NCBI GenBank assembly: GCA_001189215.1
Contig: LFCR01000006.1
Coordinates: 141,236-205,235, forward strand
Source of the DNA: Parcubacteria bacterium C7867-008
GTDB lineage: Bacteria > Patescibacteria > Paceibacteria > UBA9973 > UBA2103
Direction of reading: 5' to 3'
Length of the DNA: 64,000 nt
Part shown: positions 8,447 to 16,946 of the stretch, in pieces
How positions within the stretch are numbered: position 1 is the stretch's first letter
Layout of the letters: every line of letters starts with the position of its first letter
Translations under genes and position numbers: made by a program
Notes under the pieces: model-generated
Databases searched by the model: none
The model's input: only the letters and a program-made list of their open reading frames with translations
Told to the model about the DNA's origin: nothing

Positions 8447-9586
8447 ATGGCCTATCAAGACAATCTCGCCGCTCTGGCCGCTGAACATGGTCTGATGCTG
8501 CCACTCACGGAGCGGGACCTCGACATCTTCGGCATCCATTTCGAGGGTAGTAGCCCACTCTTCGGGACCTCGAAGAACCTCGGCAGCCGCCTTTTCCTTC
8601 AACAGATGGCCAAAGATAGTTCGTTCATCCCGATCCACAACGACGTCAGAACGCAGGCGGAGGCCTTCTTCGCCGAGCACTGGGAGGCAACGACGCGTGG
8701 CGAGGTTCATCCCATCATCAATGGGTTCATGGAATCGCTTTGCGTTGCGCTGCTTCGCAAGTCCGATATGCAGGTTAGGATCAATGATGCCTGGGAACAC
8801 CGAGACCAGGTCACGTACGATAAGTATGCTGGCTCTGAGCTCGACAACGTGATCTCGGCAGCTGTCATGGGTCTCGACCTCGGCACGCTCCGTGTCGCTG
8901 AGAAGATCGATGGCGAGTGGGTCACCAATCAGTGGCTCAAGGAAGCGTGTCTGCTGTACTTTCGTTTGCACCAAAACGCCTTCGTCGACGGCGCTCCCGG
9001 CCTCAGCTGGGATAAGGTTCCCCTCAAGGGTGCAACCTGGTCTGAGTCAGATTGGGAGGACGCTGGTTTCCGGCTGGCTCCTGGCGCCATTGTTCGGCAC
9101 GGCGCTTATATCGCCCCGAAGGGTGTCGTACTCATGGCTAACTCCTTCGTGAATATGGGGGCGTATGTCGATGAATATACGATGGTGGACACCGGCGCTC
9201 GTGTCGGTTCCTGTGCGCAGGTGGGCAAGAACTGTCACATTGGTGCCGGCTCCGGTATCGGTGGTGTGTTCGAGCCTCTACAAGCGCTCCCCACCATCAT
9301 CGGCGACGACGTCTTCATGGGCGCTATGTGTGAGGTGGCCGAAGGTGTCGTGGTCGGAGATGGGTGTGTGCTCGGTATGGGCACGCTCATCACCGCCTCC
9401 ACCAAGATCTTCGATCGTGAGACGGGCAATATTACGAAGGGCGTCGTTCCACCGAATTCGGTAGTCGTGCCCGGCTCGCTCCCGGCTCCTGATGGGGGTC
9501 CAAGCACCCACTGCGCGATAATCATCCGGCAGGCCGATCTTGAGACTCGCAAGAGGCTTGGAATCAACGAGCTCCTGCGCGACTAA
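8447..9586 (+). CDS. dapD: Tetrahydrodipicolinate N-succinyltransferase (DapD) fused to an extra N-terminal domain
   Basis: 379 residues against about 275 for classical DapD. Residues from about 110 match DapD throughout: LRVAEKIDGEWVTNQWLKEACLL, GAYVDEYTMVDTGARVGSCAQVGKN, GIGGVFEPLQ, PTIIGDDVFMGA, hexapeptide repeats, and the C-terminal GINELLRD. The reaction is succinyl-CoA plus tetrahydrodipicolinate in diaminopimelate/lysine synthesis. Residues 1-106 are a separate domain duplicated as the preceding gene. Codon use is GC-rich and unlike typA or the helicase, which suggests transfer. No other dap gene lies in the window. Confidence 0.92.
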   Translation: MAYQDNLAALAAEHGLMLPLTERDLDIFGIHFEGSSPLFGTSKNLGSRLFLQQMAKDSSFIPIHNDVRTQAEAFFAEHWEATTRGEVHPIINGFMESLCVALLRKSDMQVRINDAWEHRDQVTYDKYAGSELDNVISAAVMGLDLGTLRVAEKIDGEWVTNQWLKEACLLYFRLHQNAFVDGAPGLSWDKVPLKGATWSESDWEDAGFRLAPGAIVRHGAYIAPKGVVLMANSFVNMGAYVDEYTMVDTGARVGSCAQVGKNCHIGAGSGIGGVFEPLQALPTIIGDDVFMGAMCEVAEGVVVGDGCVLGMGTLITASTKIFDRETGNITKGVVPPNSVVVPGSLPAPDGGPSTHCAIIIRQADLETRKRLGINELLRD

Positions 9587-9612
9587 GCACACGGACAAAA
9601 TACAAACAAACT

Positions 9613-9646
9613 GGGCGGCTCTTCGGGGCCGCCCTCATTCTTTCTT
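9613..9646 (+). terminator. Terminator after dapD
   Basis: GGGCGGC/GCCGCCC stem followed by TCATTCTTTCTT. Confidence 0.7.
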
Positions 9647-9664
9647 CAGCATGTATCGTGCACT

Positions 9665-9844
9665 ATGCGTGGATTACTCAATAATCGCGTAATCATGCTT
9701 TATACCATTGCTGTCGTTTTGCTTGTCCTCTGGGCTATTGGTCTTCTAACCTCATATACAATTGGAGGATTCATACATCTTCTAATTGTGGCAGCGGTCG
9801 TACTTGTTCTCGTACGTATCATCCAGGGAAGGAAAGTACTCTAA
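9665..9844 (+). CDS. lmo0937-family small membrane protein
   Basis: 59 residues. MLYTIAVVLLVLWAIGLLTSY followed by TIGGFIHLLIVAAVVLVLVRII is the two-helix lmo0937/DUF5670 pattern seen across bacteria. Family members often begin at the MLYTIAV Met, which here is 9695, so the first ten residues may not be translated. Function unknown. Confidence 0.75.
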   Translation: MRGLLNNRVIMLYTIAVVLLVLWAIGLLTSYTIGGFIHLLIVAAVVLVLVRIIQGRKVL

Positions 9845-9888
9845 CTTGAGTAGTACATGCTGCATGACAACCGATCTCCATAGTGTTG

Positions 9889-9894
9889 TAAAAT
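9889..9894 (+). promoter_or_regulatory. -10 box for leaderless start at 9901
   Basis: TAAAAT ends exactly 6 bases before the ATG. Confidence 0.55.
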
Positions 9895-9900
9895 GAAGGC

Positions 9901-10482
9901 ATGAAAAAGATAGCCATACTATTTGTGCTAGGAATTGCCGTGCTAATTCTTGGGTTCTTCGCACTCAATTCTTACATCCATAAAGACAAACAGGGAGACC
10001 AAAACGCTACCACCACTCCAACTCAAATCCTCAGTTTTGAAGATTGTGAGAAGGCAGGGTATCCTGTTATGGAAAGCTTCCCGAGACAGTGTCGTGTTCC
10101 TGATGGTCGTACCTATGCAGAAGAACTTCCAGTAGCTGCAACGTATCAGAATGCATCAGCAAATCTGATTGTGGTAGATACACCCGCACCAGGTTCTGTT
10201 ACAGGGAAAGCCGTTACGGTAAAAGGAAAAGCACGGGGATACTGGTACTTCGAAGCGTCTTTTCCGGTAGAACTCCGTGATCCAACTGGAAAGGTGCTTG
10301 CGCAGACCGCAGCACAAGCAAGTAGAGACTGGATGACCGAGAACTTCGTTCCATTCTCCGTCACCCTTACTGCACCAACCTCATATATCGGACCCGCAAC
10401 GCTCGTACTGATGAAAGATAACCCTTCCGGACTTCCTGAACATGATGCATCGATCTCCATCCCGATAACCATTGAATATTAG
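9901..10482 (+). CDS. Membrane-anchored protein with Gmad2 Ig-like domain
   Basis: 193 residues. Membrane anchor (about 3-24), then a CPR-typical motif SFEDCEKAGYPVMESFPRQC, then a C-terminal Gmad2-type domain (about 85-193; NLIVVDTPAPGSVTGKAVTVKG, ARGYWYFEASFPVELRDPTG, PASLVLMKDNPSGLPEHDASI-like ending). Gmad2 domains occur in spore-germination and surface proteins; here it is probably a cell-surface Ig-like module of unknown ligand. Confidence 0.75.
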   Translation: MKKIAILFVLGIAVLILGFFALNSYIHKDKQGDQNATTTPTQILSFEDCEKAGYPVMESFPRQCRVPDGRTYAEELPVAATYQNASANLIVVDTPAPGSVTGKAVTVKGKARGYWYFEASFPVELRDPTGKVLAQTAAQASRDWMTENFVPFSVTLTAPTSYIGPATLVLMKDNPSGLPEHDASISIPITIEY

Positions 10483-10483
10483 C

Positions 10484-10513
10484 CACAAAGAGCGCATCCT
10501 TGCGCTCTTTGTG
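10484..10513 (+). terminator. Hairpin terminator
   Basis: 13-bp perfect stem CACAAAGAGCGCA/TGCGCTCTTTGTG with TCCT loop. From here to 10699 no gene is seen; the stretch is probably a long leader of the helicase mRNA, starting near the TATATA at about 10570. Confidence 0.7.
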
Positions 10514-10699
10514 TATATCTGGCATACTATCTTCACAACCGTTTTCTAGTTTATTCGTCTTGAGAGGGTATATAAGCCACTGCTTAAGACCGGGTTCAAT
10601 TGGTTTCTAAGGAACGACCCCGAAACTCTCGAGACGCTTGTTTTACTTCTCCGGCTCCATGCATAGGCGTTCCAGCCGGGACCCAAAACAAAACAATAA

Positions 10700-12025
10700 A
10701 TGACCACTGTATATATGCGGCGCAATGACGGCCGCCGTAACCCGTTCGACCGCGATGCGAGTCGTTCATCGGGCCGTCCTACTCGTAATGGAGCTCGTTC
10801 TGCGGGTTCTTCAAATCGCTCTTCTGGCGCGCGTCCTTCGCGTGGCGGAGATCGCTTTTCTTCAAACCGTTCCTCAGGTAGTCGTCCTTCTCGTGGAGGC
10901 CGCAACTTCCAGGAAATGGCGGTAGATCTATCAAAGCTTGTTAACAAGGCAGTTGTTGGATTCGTTGCTGAGGTATACGTACCAAAGCATCAGTTCATAG
11001 ATTTCCCTGTGGATGACAAGCTTAAGGCGAACATTATCTCAAAGGGATACGTCACCCCAACTCCTATTCAGGATCAGTCGATCCCGGTAGTACTAGAAGG
11101 TAAAGATATCGTTGGTATTGCAAACACCGGTACTGGAAAGACGGCATCATTCCTCATTCCACTTATCGACAAGGTGCTTAAGATGCGTGCTGCTGGTGTT
11201 GAAGAACGTGTACTCATTATGGTTCCAACCCGTGAGCTCGCTATTCAGATTGAGCAGGAATTCTACGGATTCGCTCGTCAGCTTGGTATTAACTCTGTCG
11301 TTGTAGTAGGTGGTGCTGGTATGGAGCCACAGGTTCGTGGACTTCGTCGCAAGCCTAACTTCGTTATCGGAACTCCAGGACGTCTTAAGGATCTTATGGA
11401 GCGCCGTGAACTGGACCTTTCTAAGTTCCAGACTGTGGTACTTGATGAGGCAGATCGCATGCTAGACATGGGATTCATCCAGGACATGCGTCACATCATG
11501 AGCTTCATGATGGATGATCGTCACACACTCTTCTTCTCAGCAACGCTTTCACGCGATATCGAGAAGTTGATTGGTGAATTCCTTCATGAGCCTGTCCGTA
11601 TTTCTGTTAAGACTCGTGATACTGCCGCTACCGTTGATCAGGACGTGATTCGCGTACCTGCCAGCGAGAAGCTCAGTACTCTTATCGAAATGCTTAAGCA
11701 GCCTGAGTTCGACAAAGTTCTTGTCTTCGGACGCACCAAGCACGGTGTTGAACGTCTTGCTCGTGATCTCAATGCTGCAGGTATCAAGTCTGATTCAATC
11801 CATGGAGATAAAACCCATGGCAAGCGCCAGAAGGCACTTGGCCTCTTCAAGCAGAGTCATGTAACAGCCCTTGTTGCTACTGACGTTGCCGCTCGCGGTC
11901 TCGACATCAGTGGCGTATCGCACGTGATCAACTATGATCTTCCTGCGACGTACGAAGACTACACTCACCGTATTGGCCGAACAGGTCGTGCTGGTAAGAC
12001 AGGTAAGGCGCTTACGTTCATTTAA
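10700..12025 (+). CDS. DEAD-box RNA helicase with Arg/Ser/Gly-rich N-terminus
   Basis: 441 residues. Residues 1-70 are low-complexity (SSNRSSGARPSRGGDRF and similar), predicted disordered and RNA-binding. The helicase core shows TPIQDQSIP, ANTGTGKT, PTRELAIQ, TPGRLKDL, DEADRMLDMGF, SATL, VATDVAARGLDI and HRIGRTGRAGKTG, ending without a C-terminal extension. It probably unwinds structured RNA in ribosome assembly or decay. The unusually long upstream leader is reminiscent of cold-shock-regulated DEAD-box mRNAs, but that is inference. Confidence 0.93.
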   Translation: MTTVYMRRNDGRRNPFDRDASRSSGRPTRNGARSAGSSNRSSGARPSRGGDRFSSNRSSGSRPSRGGRNFQEMAVDLSKLVNKAVVGFVAEVYVPKHQFIDFPVDDKLKANIISKGYVTPTPIQDQSIPVVLEGKDIVGIANTGTGKTASFLIPLIDKVLKMRAAGVEERVLIMVPTRELAIQIEQEFYGFARQLGINSVVVVGGAGMEPQVRGLRRKPNFVIGTPGRLKDLMERRELDLSKFQTVVLDEADRMLDMGFIQDMRHIMSFMMDDRHTLFFSATLSRDIEKLIGEFLHEPVRISVKTRDTAATVDQDVIRVPASEKLSTLIEMLKQPEFDKVLVFGRTKHGVERLARDLNAAGIKSDSIHGDKTHGKRQKALGLFKQSHVTALVATDVAARGLDISGVSHVINYDLPATYEDYTHRIGRTGRAGKTGKALTFI

Positions 12026-12041
12026 TTGAACCAGTAATACA

Positions 12042-12069
12042 AAAGGGCCGGCTGCGAAGCCGGCCCTTT
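12042..12069. terminator. Bidirectional terminator
   Basis: AAAGGGCCGGCT-GCGA-AGCCGGCCCTTT, a 12-bp perfect stem between the helicase and the convergent gene at 12093. Confidence 0.85.
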
Positions 12070-12092
12070 GCCGTATAGGGTGTGCGAGCGAG

Positions 12093-12422
12093 CTACGCTG
12101 CCGCAGCCACCGGTTCTTCCAGGCTTGCCCGGATGAACGAGATAATTTCGCCACACATGAAGGCTTTTGGTGGCGGGGCAACACCGGCGACCAAGCGAGC
12201 GAAATGTTCCGAGGTGAAACCGAACCGTTCAAGAAAACTCTCAGTGGTCATACCACAGAGAAGCGCGAGCCGGAAATACCAGGCCAATGTGGCCCCATCG
12301 ATCTCAGTACTGCCAATGTTCGATGCTTGAAGTGCGGTCTTGAAGAAATGAGTAGCCTGCTGTCCAATGGCCACAACTGCCTTGATGCTGGTGGCGGTAT
12401 CGAGATGTTCAACGTCCGACAT
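12093..12422 (-). CDS. Small GC-rich protein with possible Xre-like HTH, 109 aa
   Basis: Start chosen at the ATG at 12422 because AAAGGGA lies 7 bases upstream; a frame opening at 12440 has no such site. The C-terminal half (GMTTESFLERFGFTSEHFARLVAG, then PPKAFMCGEIISFIRASL) resembles the spacing of an Xre/Cro helix-turn-helix, but the match is weak. The Ala-rich tail and GC-rich codons differ from the flanking helicase. Function unknown; regulator is an inference. Confidence 0.6.
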   Translation of the reverse strand: MSDVEHLDTATSIKAVVAIGQQATHFFKTALQASNIGSTEIDGATLAWYFRLALLCGMTTESFLERFGFTSEHFARLVAGVAPPPKAFMCGEIISFIRASLEEPVAAAA

Positions 12423-12541
12423 CACAAAATCCCTTTCCATTCAGTTCAGAACTAATGTGAGTCCCACTATTCAAAGTACGCTTGTTATTAAAAATGTCGA
12501 GATAAGTGATGGTACTAGTGGAAAACCTATATAAAAGCAAT

Positions 12542-12564
12542 CGGCCACACACGCGGTGTGGCCG
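12542..12564 (-). terminator. Terminator of the 12597 gene
   Basis: CGGCCACAC/GTGTGGCCG perfect 9-bp stem; on the reverse strand it is followed by ATTGCTTTTATA. Confidence 0.65.
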
Positions 12565-12596
12565 ATCATTGAAGGGGGTTGGGGACCCGAAGTGGT

Positions 12597-12767
12597 TCAG
12601 GCGGCGACGCACACCTTGGCGGTGACTAGCTCGCGGGTGCAGATCGGGCATGTAAACAGAGGCCCTCTGCTAGGGCAGTTGCAGGTTACTTGCTTCCTCA
12701 TGGGGTTGGCCAAGACGAAGGCAAGCATTGCATTTGCCTGTTGGGTGGCGACTGGAATGTTTTGCAT
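12597..12767 (-). CDS. Small putative zinc-ribbon protein, 56 aa
   Basis: Starts MQNIPVATQQANAML. Cys29-x-Cys31 and Cys40-x2-Cys43 (CNC ... CPIC), plus Cys53, suggest a small zinc-binding knuckle. A reverse-strand promoter (TTGACT at 12821-12826, 17-base gap, CATTAT at 12798-12803) and GGGAG just before the ATG support expression. GC-rich composition and its own terminator make it a member of the leader-plus-SD gene class. No family recognised. Confidence 0.6.
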   Translation of the reverse strand: MQNIPVATQQANAMLAFVLANPMRKQVTCNCPSRGPLFTCPICTRELVTAKVCVAA

Positions 12768-12797
12768 TCAGTTCTCCCTGCTGATGATCCACTTTGA

Positions 12798-12826
12798 ATA
12801 ATGCATTTAGGCAGGTCTTTAGTCAA
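12798..12826 (-). promoter_or_regulatory. Sigma70-type promoter of the zinc-ribbon gene
   Basis: Reverse strand TTGACT, 17-base spacer, CATTAT. Confidence 0.55.
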
Positions 12827-12886
12827 CGGGGAAGCTGTGAAAGCCGAATTAATCAAGAATCAAAACAAATTAGCGCATGTGCACGA

Positions 12887-12892
12887 TATAAT
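12887..12892 (+). promoter_or_regulatory. -10 box for start at 12902
   Basis: TATAAT ends 9 bases before the ATG at 12902 and rules out the longer upstream frame. Confidence 0.65.
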
Positions 12893-12901
12893 CTGTACAT
12901 A

Positions 12902-15151
12902 ATGTCTAGGGAAAAGATTCCAGTACCATCGGTGGGAAAAACCAACCAAGAACTCTCACCATTTGAGAGTTTTAAAAAGAAACATAAACCCCTTAAAGAA
13001 GCTTTTAATCCGGAAGAGGAATTAGCGAACATATCTCAACTCTCTCGAGAAGAGAAAGGGCGAGCGCTCCGTGGTTTTAAAGAGAAACTTGCAACCCAGC
13101 ATGCTGCTTGGGCTGCATTTCGTACAGATATAGAAAATCGTATTAAAGAAAATCCTGATGTTGCTGGGTCAGTATTTAACGATACCTTGGTGGCATATGC
13201 TGACGCATATGGGTTTACTAAAGAGCAAATAACCCTTGCCGCAGAAATCTTTGAAGACTATCTCGCAACACGAGCTGCAGTATTAAAAACACGAGAAACA
13301 TACCCAGACGATCGAGAACTTGTTCAAAAACTTACGGGTATTCGTGTGCCAGAGGGCACTACCGTTAAGGTTTCTATTGGTGCCATGAATATAGATATCG
13401 TCACCAACACGCGATACATGAATATGGTGTATGCGCAGTCGAAAGAAATGGATGAGCCAATTGAATATGGTGGTTTGGCCTGGAATAGGAACGTTGATGG
13501 AGAGCACGTGCCATACAATCTTATTAGCGATGAAATAGAAGGTGATAGCGTACGGGTACATGAGGTACAACACCAAACAAACCACCTATATCGAGATTTC
13601 TTTGAGATGGAAATCGACGATATTGAGATGCGCTCAATGCGTCTTATATATGATATGAATTCAGACCCGACGGTTCGGAGAACAGGTTTGGAAAGCTATG
13701 TTTCATCTAGAGTTACGTCTGCAACACGTCGTGCTAAAGATGAAATACTTGCCTATGCAGCAGATGGCACTTCAGCAGAAAACACCTTTAAAATCCTTAC
13801 TAAAAAGGATGGTAAAGCGTATGATTATCTTAAAGATTTGCGAGAAGAGAAAAGTGATGACCCTATATGGCTGGATGTTGTGCCTAAAAAGGTAGTTACC
13901 GAATATGAAGGGGTAGTAAAAAGCGGTACCGAAGTCTTTGCTACCCTTGCTCATAAGTTTCCCAGGGATGAAGTAATTGCACTTCTGTCCGCTGAACCCC
14001 TTGAGGATTGGTCACGTTTCATGACCCGAATGTATCCACATAAGTCTCAGTTCTCAAATGAGCCACGAAAAGTACTGCGTGAGTTGGTTGAAAAGAGTCC
14101 ACAGATGGATCGTGAACGTGCTGCGAAGATAGAAAAACTCAAACAAACAGCAAAGGAAAATACACTGCCAGCTCTCGGAACCGCTGCGATAGGTACTGCG
14201 CTGGGCGCATTTGAAGCTCATCAAATAAATGCCGCGTACGAAACACACTCCGACAGGAATAATGTCGAGTTTATTGATGCTGATAGTGCGTATTTCAATG
14301 TGGTGTACGCTTCTAGTGCATTGCCTGTTAATAAAGAAACCATAGGACATGCCGATGCACTGATTCTAGATGTTCGCACGGTCCACACTAAGAATGAAGC
14401 AGAAGACTTCGTTGCAATTGGAGCACAAAGTCACGAGCGGCTAAGTGCAATAGATACTGCGCTTATGGAAATACATGGGATACGTGCCGCTGGCATACCT
14501 TCTCGCTATCTTCGCCTTATTGAAGAGGCCTTGGAACATAAAATCCCGATCTACTTCCTAGACATTGAAACACCAGAAGCAGAACGTGCTGAGGATAGAT
14601 CTAATACCCTTAAGGTTGCAGAATCTGCAGTAGGTGTGGGGCTGGTAGCGCGGGGTGTGAAAGAACTTAACCAAGAGAAACAAACACGTCGCAGCTTCCT
14701 CTCTGGATTCTCTCAACTGCTTGCAGGTAGTTATCTTGGATCGCGTATACCTGATGGTGCCTTAGCTGCCGCAGAACAGTATGAACCAGATACGCGCGCA
14801 TTTGCTCACCCTTTGAAGCAGGAGTTAGCTAGTATCAATAGCCAGATACACCCGGAAACGCACCTTGCGTTAGATCTTGAGACACAAGATGCCCTCGTTG
14901 CTCAGAAGGCACATACATTAGGGAAGTGGTTGGGTGCAAAACTGGGCCATAAGCCGTCACTAGCACTGGTACTGGATAAGAAGCATATAGGCCTAAAAAG
15001 GGAGCTTGAAATGTCAGAAGAGGAGCGATTACTTCAGCTACGCAAAGATCTAGGTCCAGATCTATGGCAGCAGTCCGACATCATTAGGGTCTCAGGAAAA
15101 CACTTCAATCTCAAATCCAAAGTCTTTAAAGATGACTCTTTAATGAAGTAG
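12902..15151 (+). CDS. Large protein with HExxH motif and internal twin-arginine-like segment, unknown
   Basis: 749 residues from the ATG at 12902; the frame opens at 12794, but the -10 box lies between. Residues 1-200 are helical and charged. HEVQH at 220-224 fits a zinc metallopeptidase HExxH, with acidic residues downstream (EMEIDDIEMR) as possible third ligands. Residues 425-435 are Ala/Gly-rich. A second domain (about 470-560) contains HADALILDVRTVH and IPIYFLDIETPEAE. At about 595 TRRSFLSGFSQLLAGSYLG then ALAAA mimics a Tat signal, though it is internal. A coiled, charged C-terminus follows. No family recognised. Confidence 0.6.
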   Translation: MSREKIPVPSVGKTNQELSPFESFKKKHKPLKEAFNPEEELANISQLSREEKGRALRGFKEKLATQHAAWAAFRTDIENRIKENPDVAGSVFNDTLVAYADAYGFTKEQITLAAEIFEDYLATRAAVLKTRETYPDDRELVQKLTGIRVPEGTTVKVSIGAMNIDIVTNTRYMNMVYAQSKEMDEPIEYGGLAWNRNVDGEHVPYNLISDEIEGDSVRVHEVQHQTNHLYRDFFEMEIDDIEMRSMRLIYDMNSDPTVRRTGLESYVSSRVTSATRRAKDEILAYAADGTSAENTFKILTKKDGKAYDYLKDLREEKSDDPIWLDVVPKKVVTEYEGVVKSGTEVFATLAHKFPRDEVIALLSAEPLEDWSRFMTRMYPHKSQFSNEPRKVLRELVEKSPQMDRERAAKIEKLKQTAKENTLPALGTAAIGTALGAFEAHQINAAYETHSDRNNVEFIDADSAYFNVVYASSALPVNKETIGHADALILDVRTVHTKNEAEDFVAIGAQSHERLSAIDTALMEIHGIRAAGIPSRYLRLIEEALEHKIPIYFLDIETPEAERAEDRSNTLKVAESAVGVGLVARGVKELNQEKQTRRSFLSGFSQLLAGSYLGSRIPDGALAAAEQYEPDTRAFAHPLKQELASINSQIHPETHLALDLETQDALVAQKAHTLGKWLGAKLGHKPSLALVLDKKHIGLKRELEMSEEERLLQLRKDLGPDLWQQSDIIRVSGKHFNLKSKVFKDDSLMK

Positions 15152-15212
15152 CCTGGTGGGGATAGAGCTATTGCAGAGCTATAAAATCGTTATACTAAAA
15201 GGGCGAAGGCTC

Positions 15213-15494
15213 ATGGATCCATTCCTTCAGATGCATATCTTTTTTCTGGTCACCACTATCGTAGTGGTGGCGCTTGGCGTGCTCTCGTGCGTCGCGCTTG
15301 TGTATCTCATTCTTCTCTTCCGTACCGTGGAGCGCATTGCGAACCATGTTAACGAAGAAGCAGAAGAGATACGCGCAGATCTAGATGATGTGCGAAGGAA
15401 GGCGAAACGTGAGGGGCTTCGTTTGGGGCATTTGATTACGTTCTTTGGGAAGACCGCGAAACGTGCGAAGAAGAAGCGCACCATCGCAGATTAA
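15213..15494 (+). CDS. Small membrane protein with charged C-terminal helix
   Basis: 93 residues from the ATG at 15213, which has GAAGG upstream and a TATACT at 15191-15196. One transmembrane helix (about 8-38) and a charged coiled-coil-like tail (RTVERIANHVNEEAEEIRAD) ending in KKKR. It precedes the Lys/Ala-rich gene by 21 bases. Function unknown. Confidence 0.65.
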   Translation: MDPFLQMHIFFLVTTIVVVALGVLSCVALVYLILLFRTVERIANHVNEEAEEIRADLDDVRRKAKREGLRLGHLITFFGKTAKRAKKKRTIAD

Positions 15495-15515
15495 TTATTT
15501 TTTGTAACTCAATGT

Positions 15516-16022
15516 ATGGCAACTAAGAAAACTGTTAAGAAGACCGCAAAGAAAGGTAAGAAGCAAAGTGATGCAATGATTGCTGCAGAGATCGGTGCAG
15601 GAGTACTTGCCGCAGCTGGTGCCGCAGCTGGCGCGTACTACTTCTATGGAGACAAGAAGGCAAAAAAGCATCGTCAGGCAGCAGCGAAGTGGGCAAAGGG
15701 TATGAAGGCTCAGGTTGTTAAGGAAGCAAAGGTTGTTGCAAAGCTTGATCAGAAGGCAATGGCAGCAATTGTAGACAAAGCAGCTGCAGCATACGCAGGT
15801 GTTCGTTCTGTTGATGCACAGGATCTTAAGAATGCAGCAGCAGAGCTTAAGCGTAACTGGAAGGAAGTTGAACGTGAGGTTGAAAGCGCCCGTCGCAAAG
15901 TAAACAGCGCCGGCAAGAAAGTTGCAAAGAAAGCAACAAAGGTAGTAAACAAGGCTGCAAAGAAAGTCGTAAAGCAGACCAGTCCTAAAAAAGCTGCAAA
16001 GAAGTCAGCAAAGAAGCGTTAA
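15516..16022 (+). CDS. Lys/Ala-rich membrane-anchored histone-H1-like protein
   Basis: 168 residues. A Lys-rich N-terminus (ATKKTVKKTAKKGKK) precedes a Gly/Ala-rich hydrophobic segment (about 21-44) and a basic helical region. The tail of KKVAKKATKVVNKAAKKVVK repeats resembles bacterial H1-like proteins. The hydrophobic segment followed by a helical region recalls YtxH-type proteins. It may tether nucleic acid or polyanions at the membrane; that is inference. Confidence 0.6.
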   Translation: MATKKTVKKTAKKGKKQSDAMIAAEIGAGVLAAAGAAAGAYYFYGDKKAKKHRQAAAKWAKGMKAQVVKEAKVVAKLDQKAMAAIVDKAAAAYAGVRSVDAQDLKNAAAELKRNWKEVEREVESARRKVNSAGKKVAKKATKVVNKAAKKVVKQTSPKKAAKKSAKKR

Positions 16023-16048
16023 ATAGGGGTGTGATAGGATAGACGGAT

Positions 16049-16765
16049 ATGGAAACAACAAAAAGCGTATTTATGGATCGGTACCTAACCCCTGTGGCGG
16101 TACTGCTCGCAGCAGTCATTATTGCTCTCGCACTGATCTTTGGTCAGGGAATGGGTAAAGGTCCTACTGACGGGACAGGTAAGGCAGCCGTAGCAGTTAA
16201 CATCAAGGATGTTAAGACGGACAACAGCCCGTATATTGGTGAGAAGAACGCACCAACTACCGTTGCCGTCTTCTACGACTATCAGTGCCCATTCTGCAAG
16301 CAGTTTGAGCAGGCGGTAACACCTAAGCTCATCGACGCATATGTAAAGGATGGTAAGACAAAGATTGTCTTCAAGGACTTCCAGTTCCTTGGTGAAGACT
16401 CAACCACTGCAGCACTCTTCGGACGTGCACTTTGGGAGGCTCATCCAGATAAGTTCCATGCATGGTTCATGGCAATGGCTGAAGCACAGGACGATGAGGG
16501 TGACCAGGGCTTTGGTGATCTCGCTTCAATCCAGAAACTCTCAGGTACTATTCCGGGTATCGACGTTGAGCGTGTCACCAAGCTCATGACAGACAAGAAG
16601 GCAGAGTACACCAAAGCAATTGAAGCTGATCGTGCAGAAGGTGCCGCTCTCGGTATCAACGGTACACCAAGCATTATTGCTGGAACCAAGCTCTTCTCAG
16701 CTATGTCTCCAGATGCCTTCTATGCAGGTATTTCAGCACAGCTTGATGCGCAGTTGAAGAAGTAA
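16049..16765 (+). CDS. DsbA-like thiol:disulfide oxidoreductase, membrane anchored
   Basis: 238 residues. One anchor (about 12-32) then a DSBA-like thioredoxin domain with CPFC at 80-83 and GTPSII carrying the cis-proline near 210. It introduces or shuffles disulfides outside the cytoplasm. The likely reoxidising partner is the VKOR at 21122. TAGGAT ends 8 bases before the ATG. Terminator at 16848. Confidence 0.9.
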   Translation: METTKSVFMDRYLTPVAVLLAAVIIALALIFGQGMGKGPTDGTGKAAVAVNIKDVKTDNSPYIGEKNAPTTVAVFYDYQCPFCKQFEQAVTPKLIDAYVKDGKTKIVFKDFQFLGEDSTTAALFGRALWEAHPDKFHAWFMAMAEAQDDEGDQGFGDLASIQKLSGTIPGIDVERVTKLMTDKKAEYTKAIEADRAEGAALGINGTPSIIAGTKLFSAMSPDAFYAGISAQLDAQLKK

Positions 16766-16847
16766 TTATTCTTCGTTGACAGACAGACAGCATTTCGCTA
16801 TCATTGTTCTGACAACTCCTCATCTGGTGTAACAACCAAGCGAGAGT

Positions 16848-16887
16848 GGAAAAGAAAAACCGGCCGAGAGGTCGGTTTTTCTTTCCA
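16848..16887 (+). terminator. Terminator after DsbA-like gene
   Basis: GGAAAAGAAAAACCGGCC pairs with GGTCGGTTTTTCTTTCC around a short loop. Confidence 0.6.
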
Positions 16888-16946
16888 TCTTTATTTCATA
16901 TCGCCCTTACGCTCCCCATATCACGTATCTTCTATAGTCATCTTGC

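Noticed and set aside
7880..9650. Assembly chimera as explanation for the GC-rich genes
   Set aside because: Similar genes occur at several separate places with intact neighbours and local promoters, so a single mis-join cannot explain them; read coverage would still be needed to exclude it fully.
12794..12901. Longer N-terminus of the HExxH protein
   Set aside because: A TATAAT box at 12887 lies inside it, so the ATG at 12902 is preferred.
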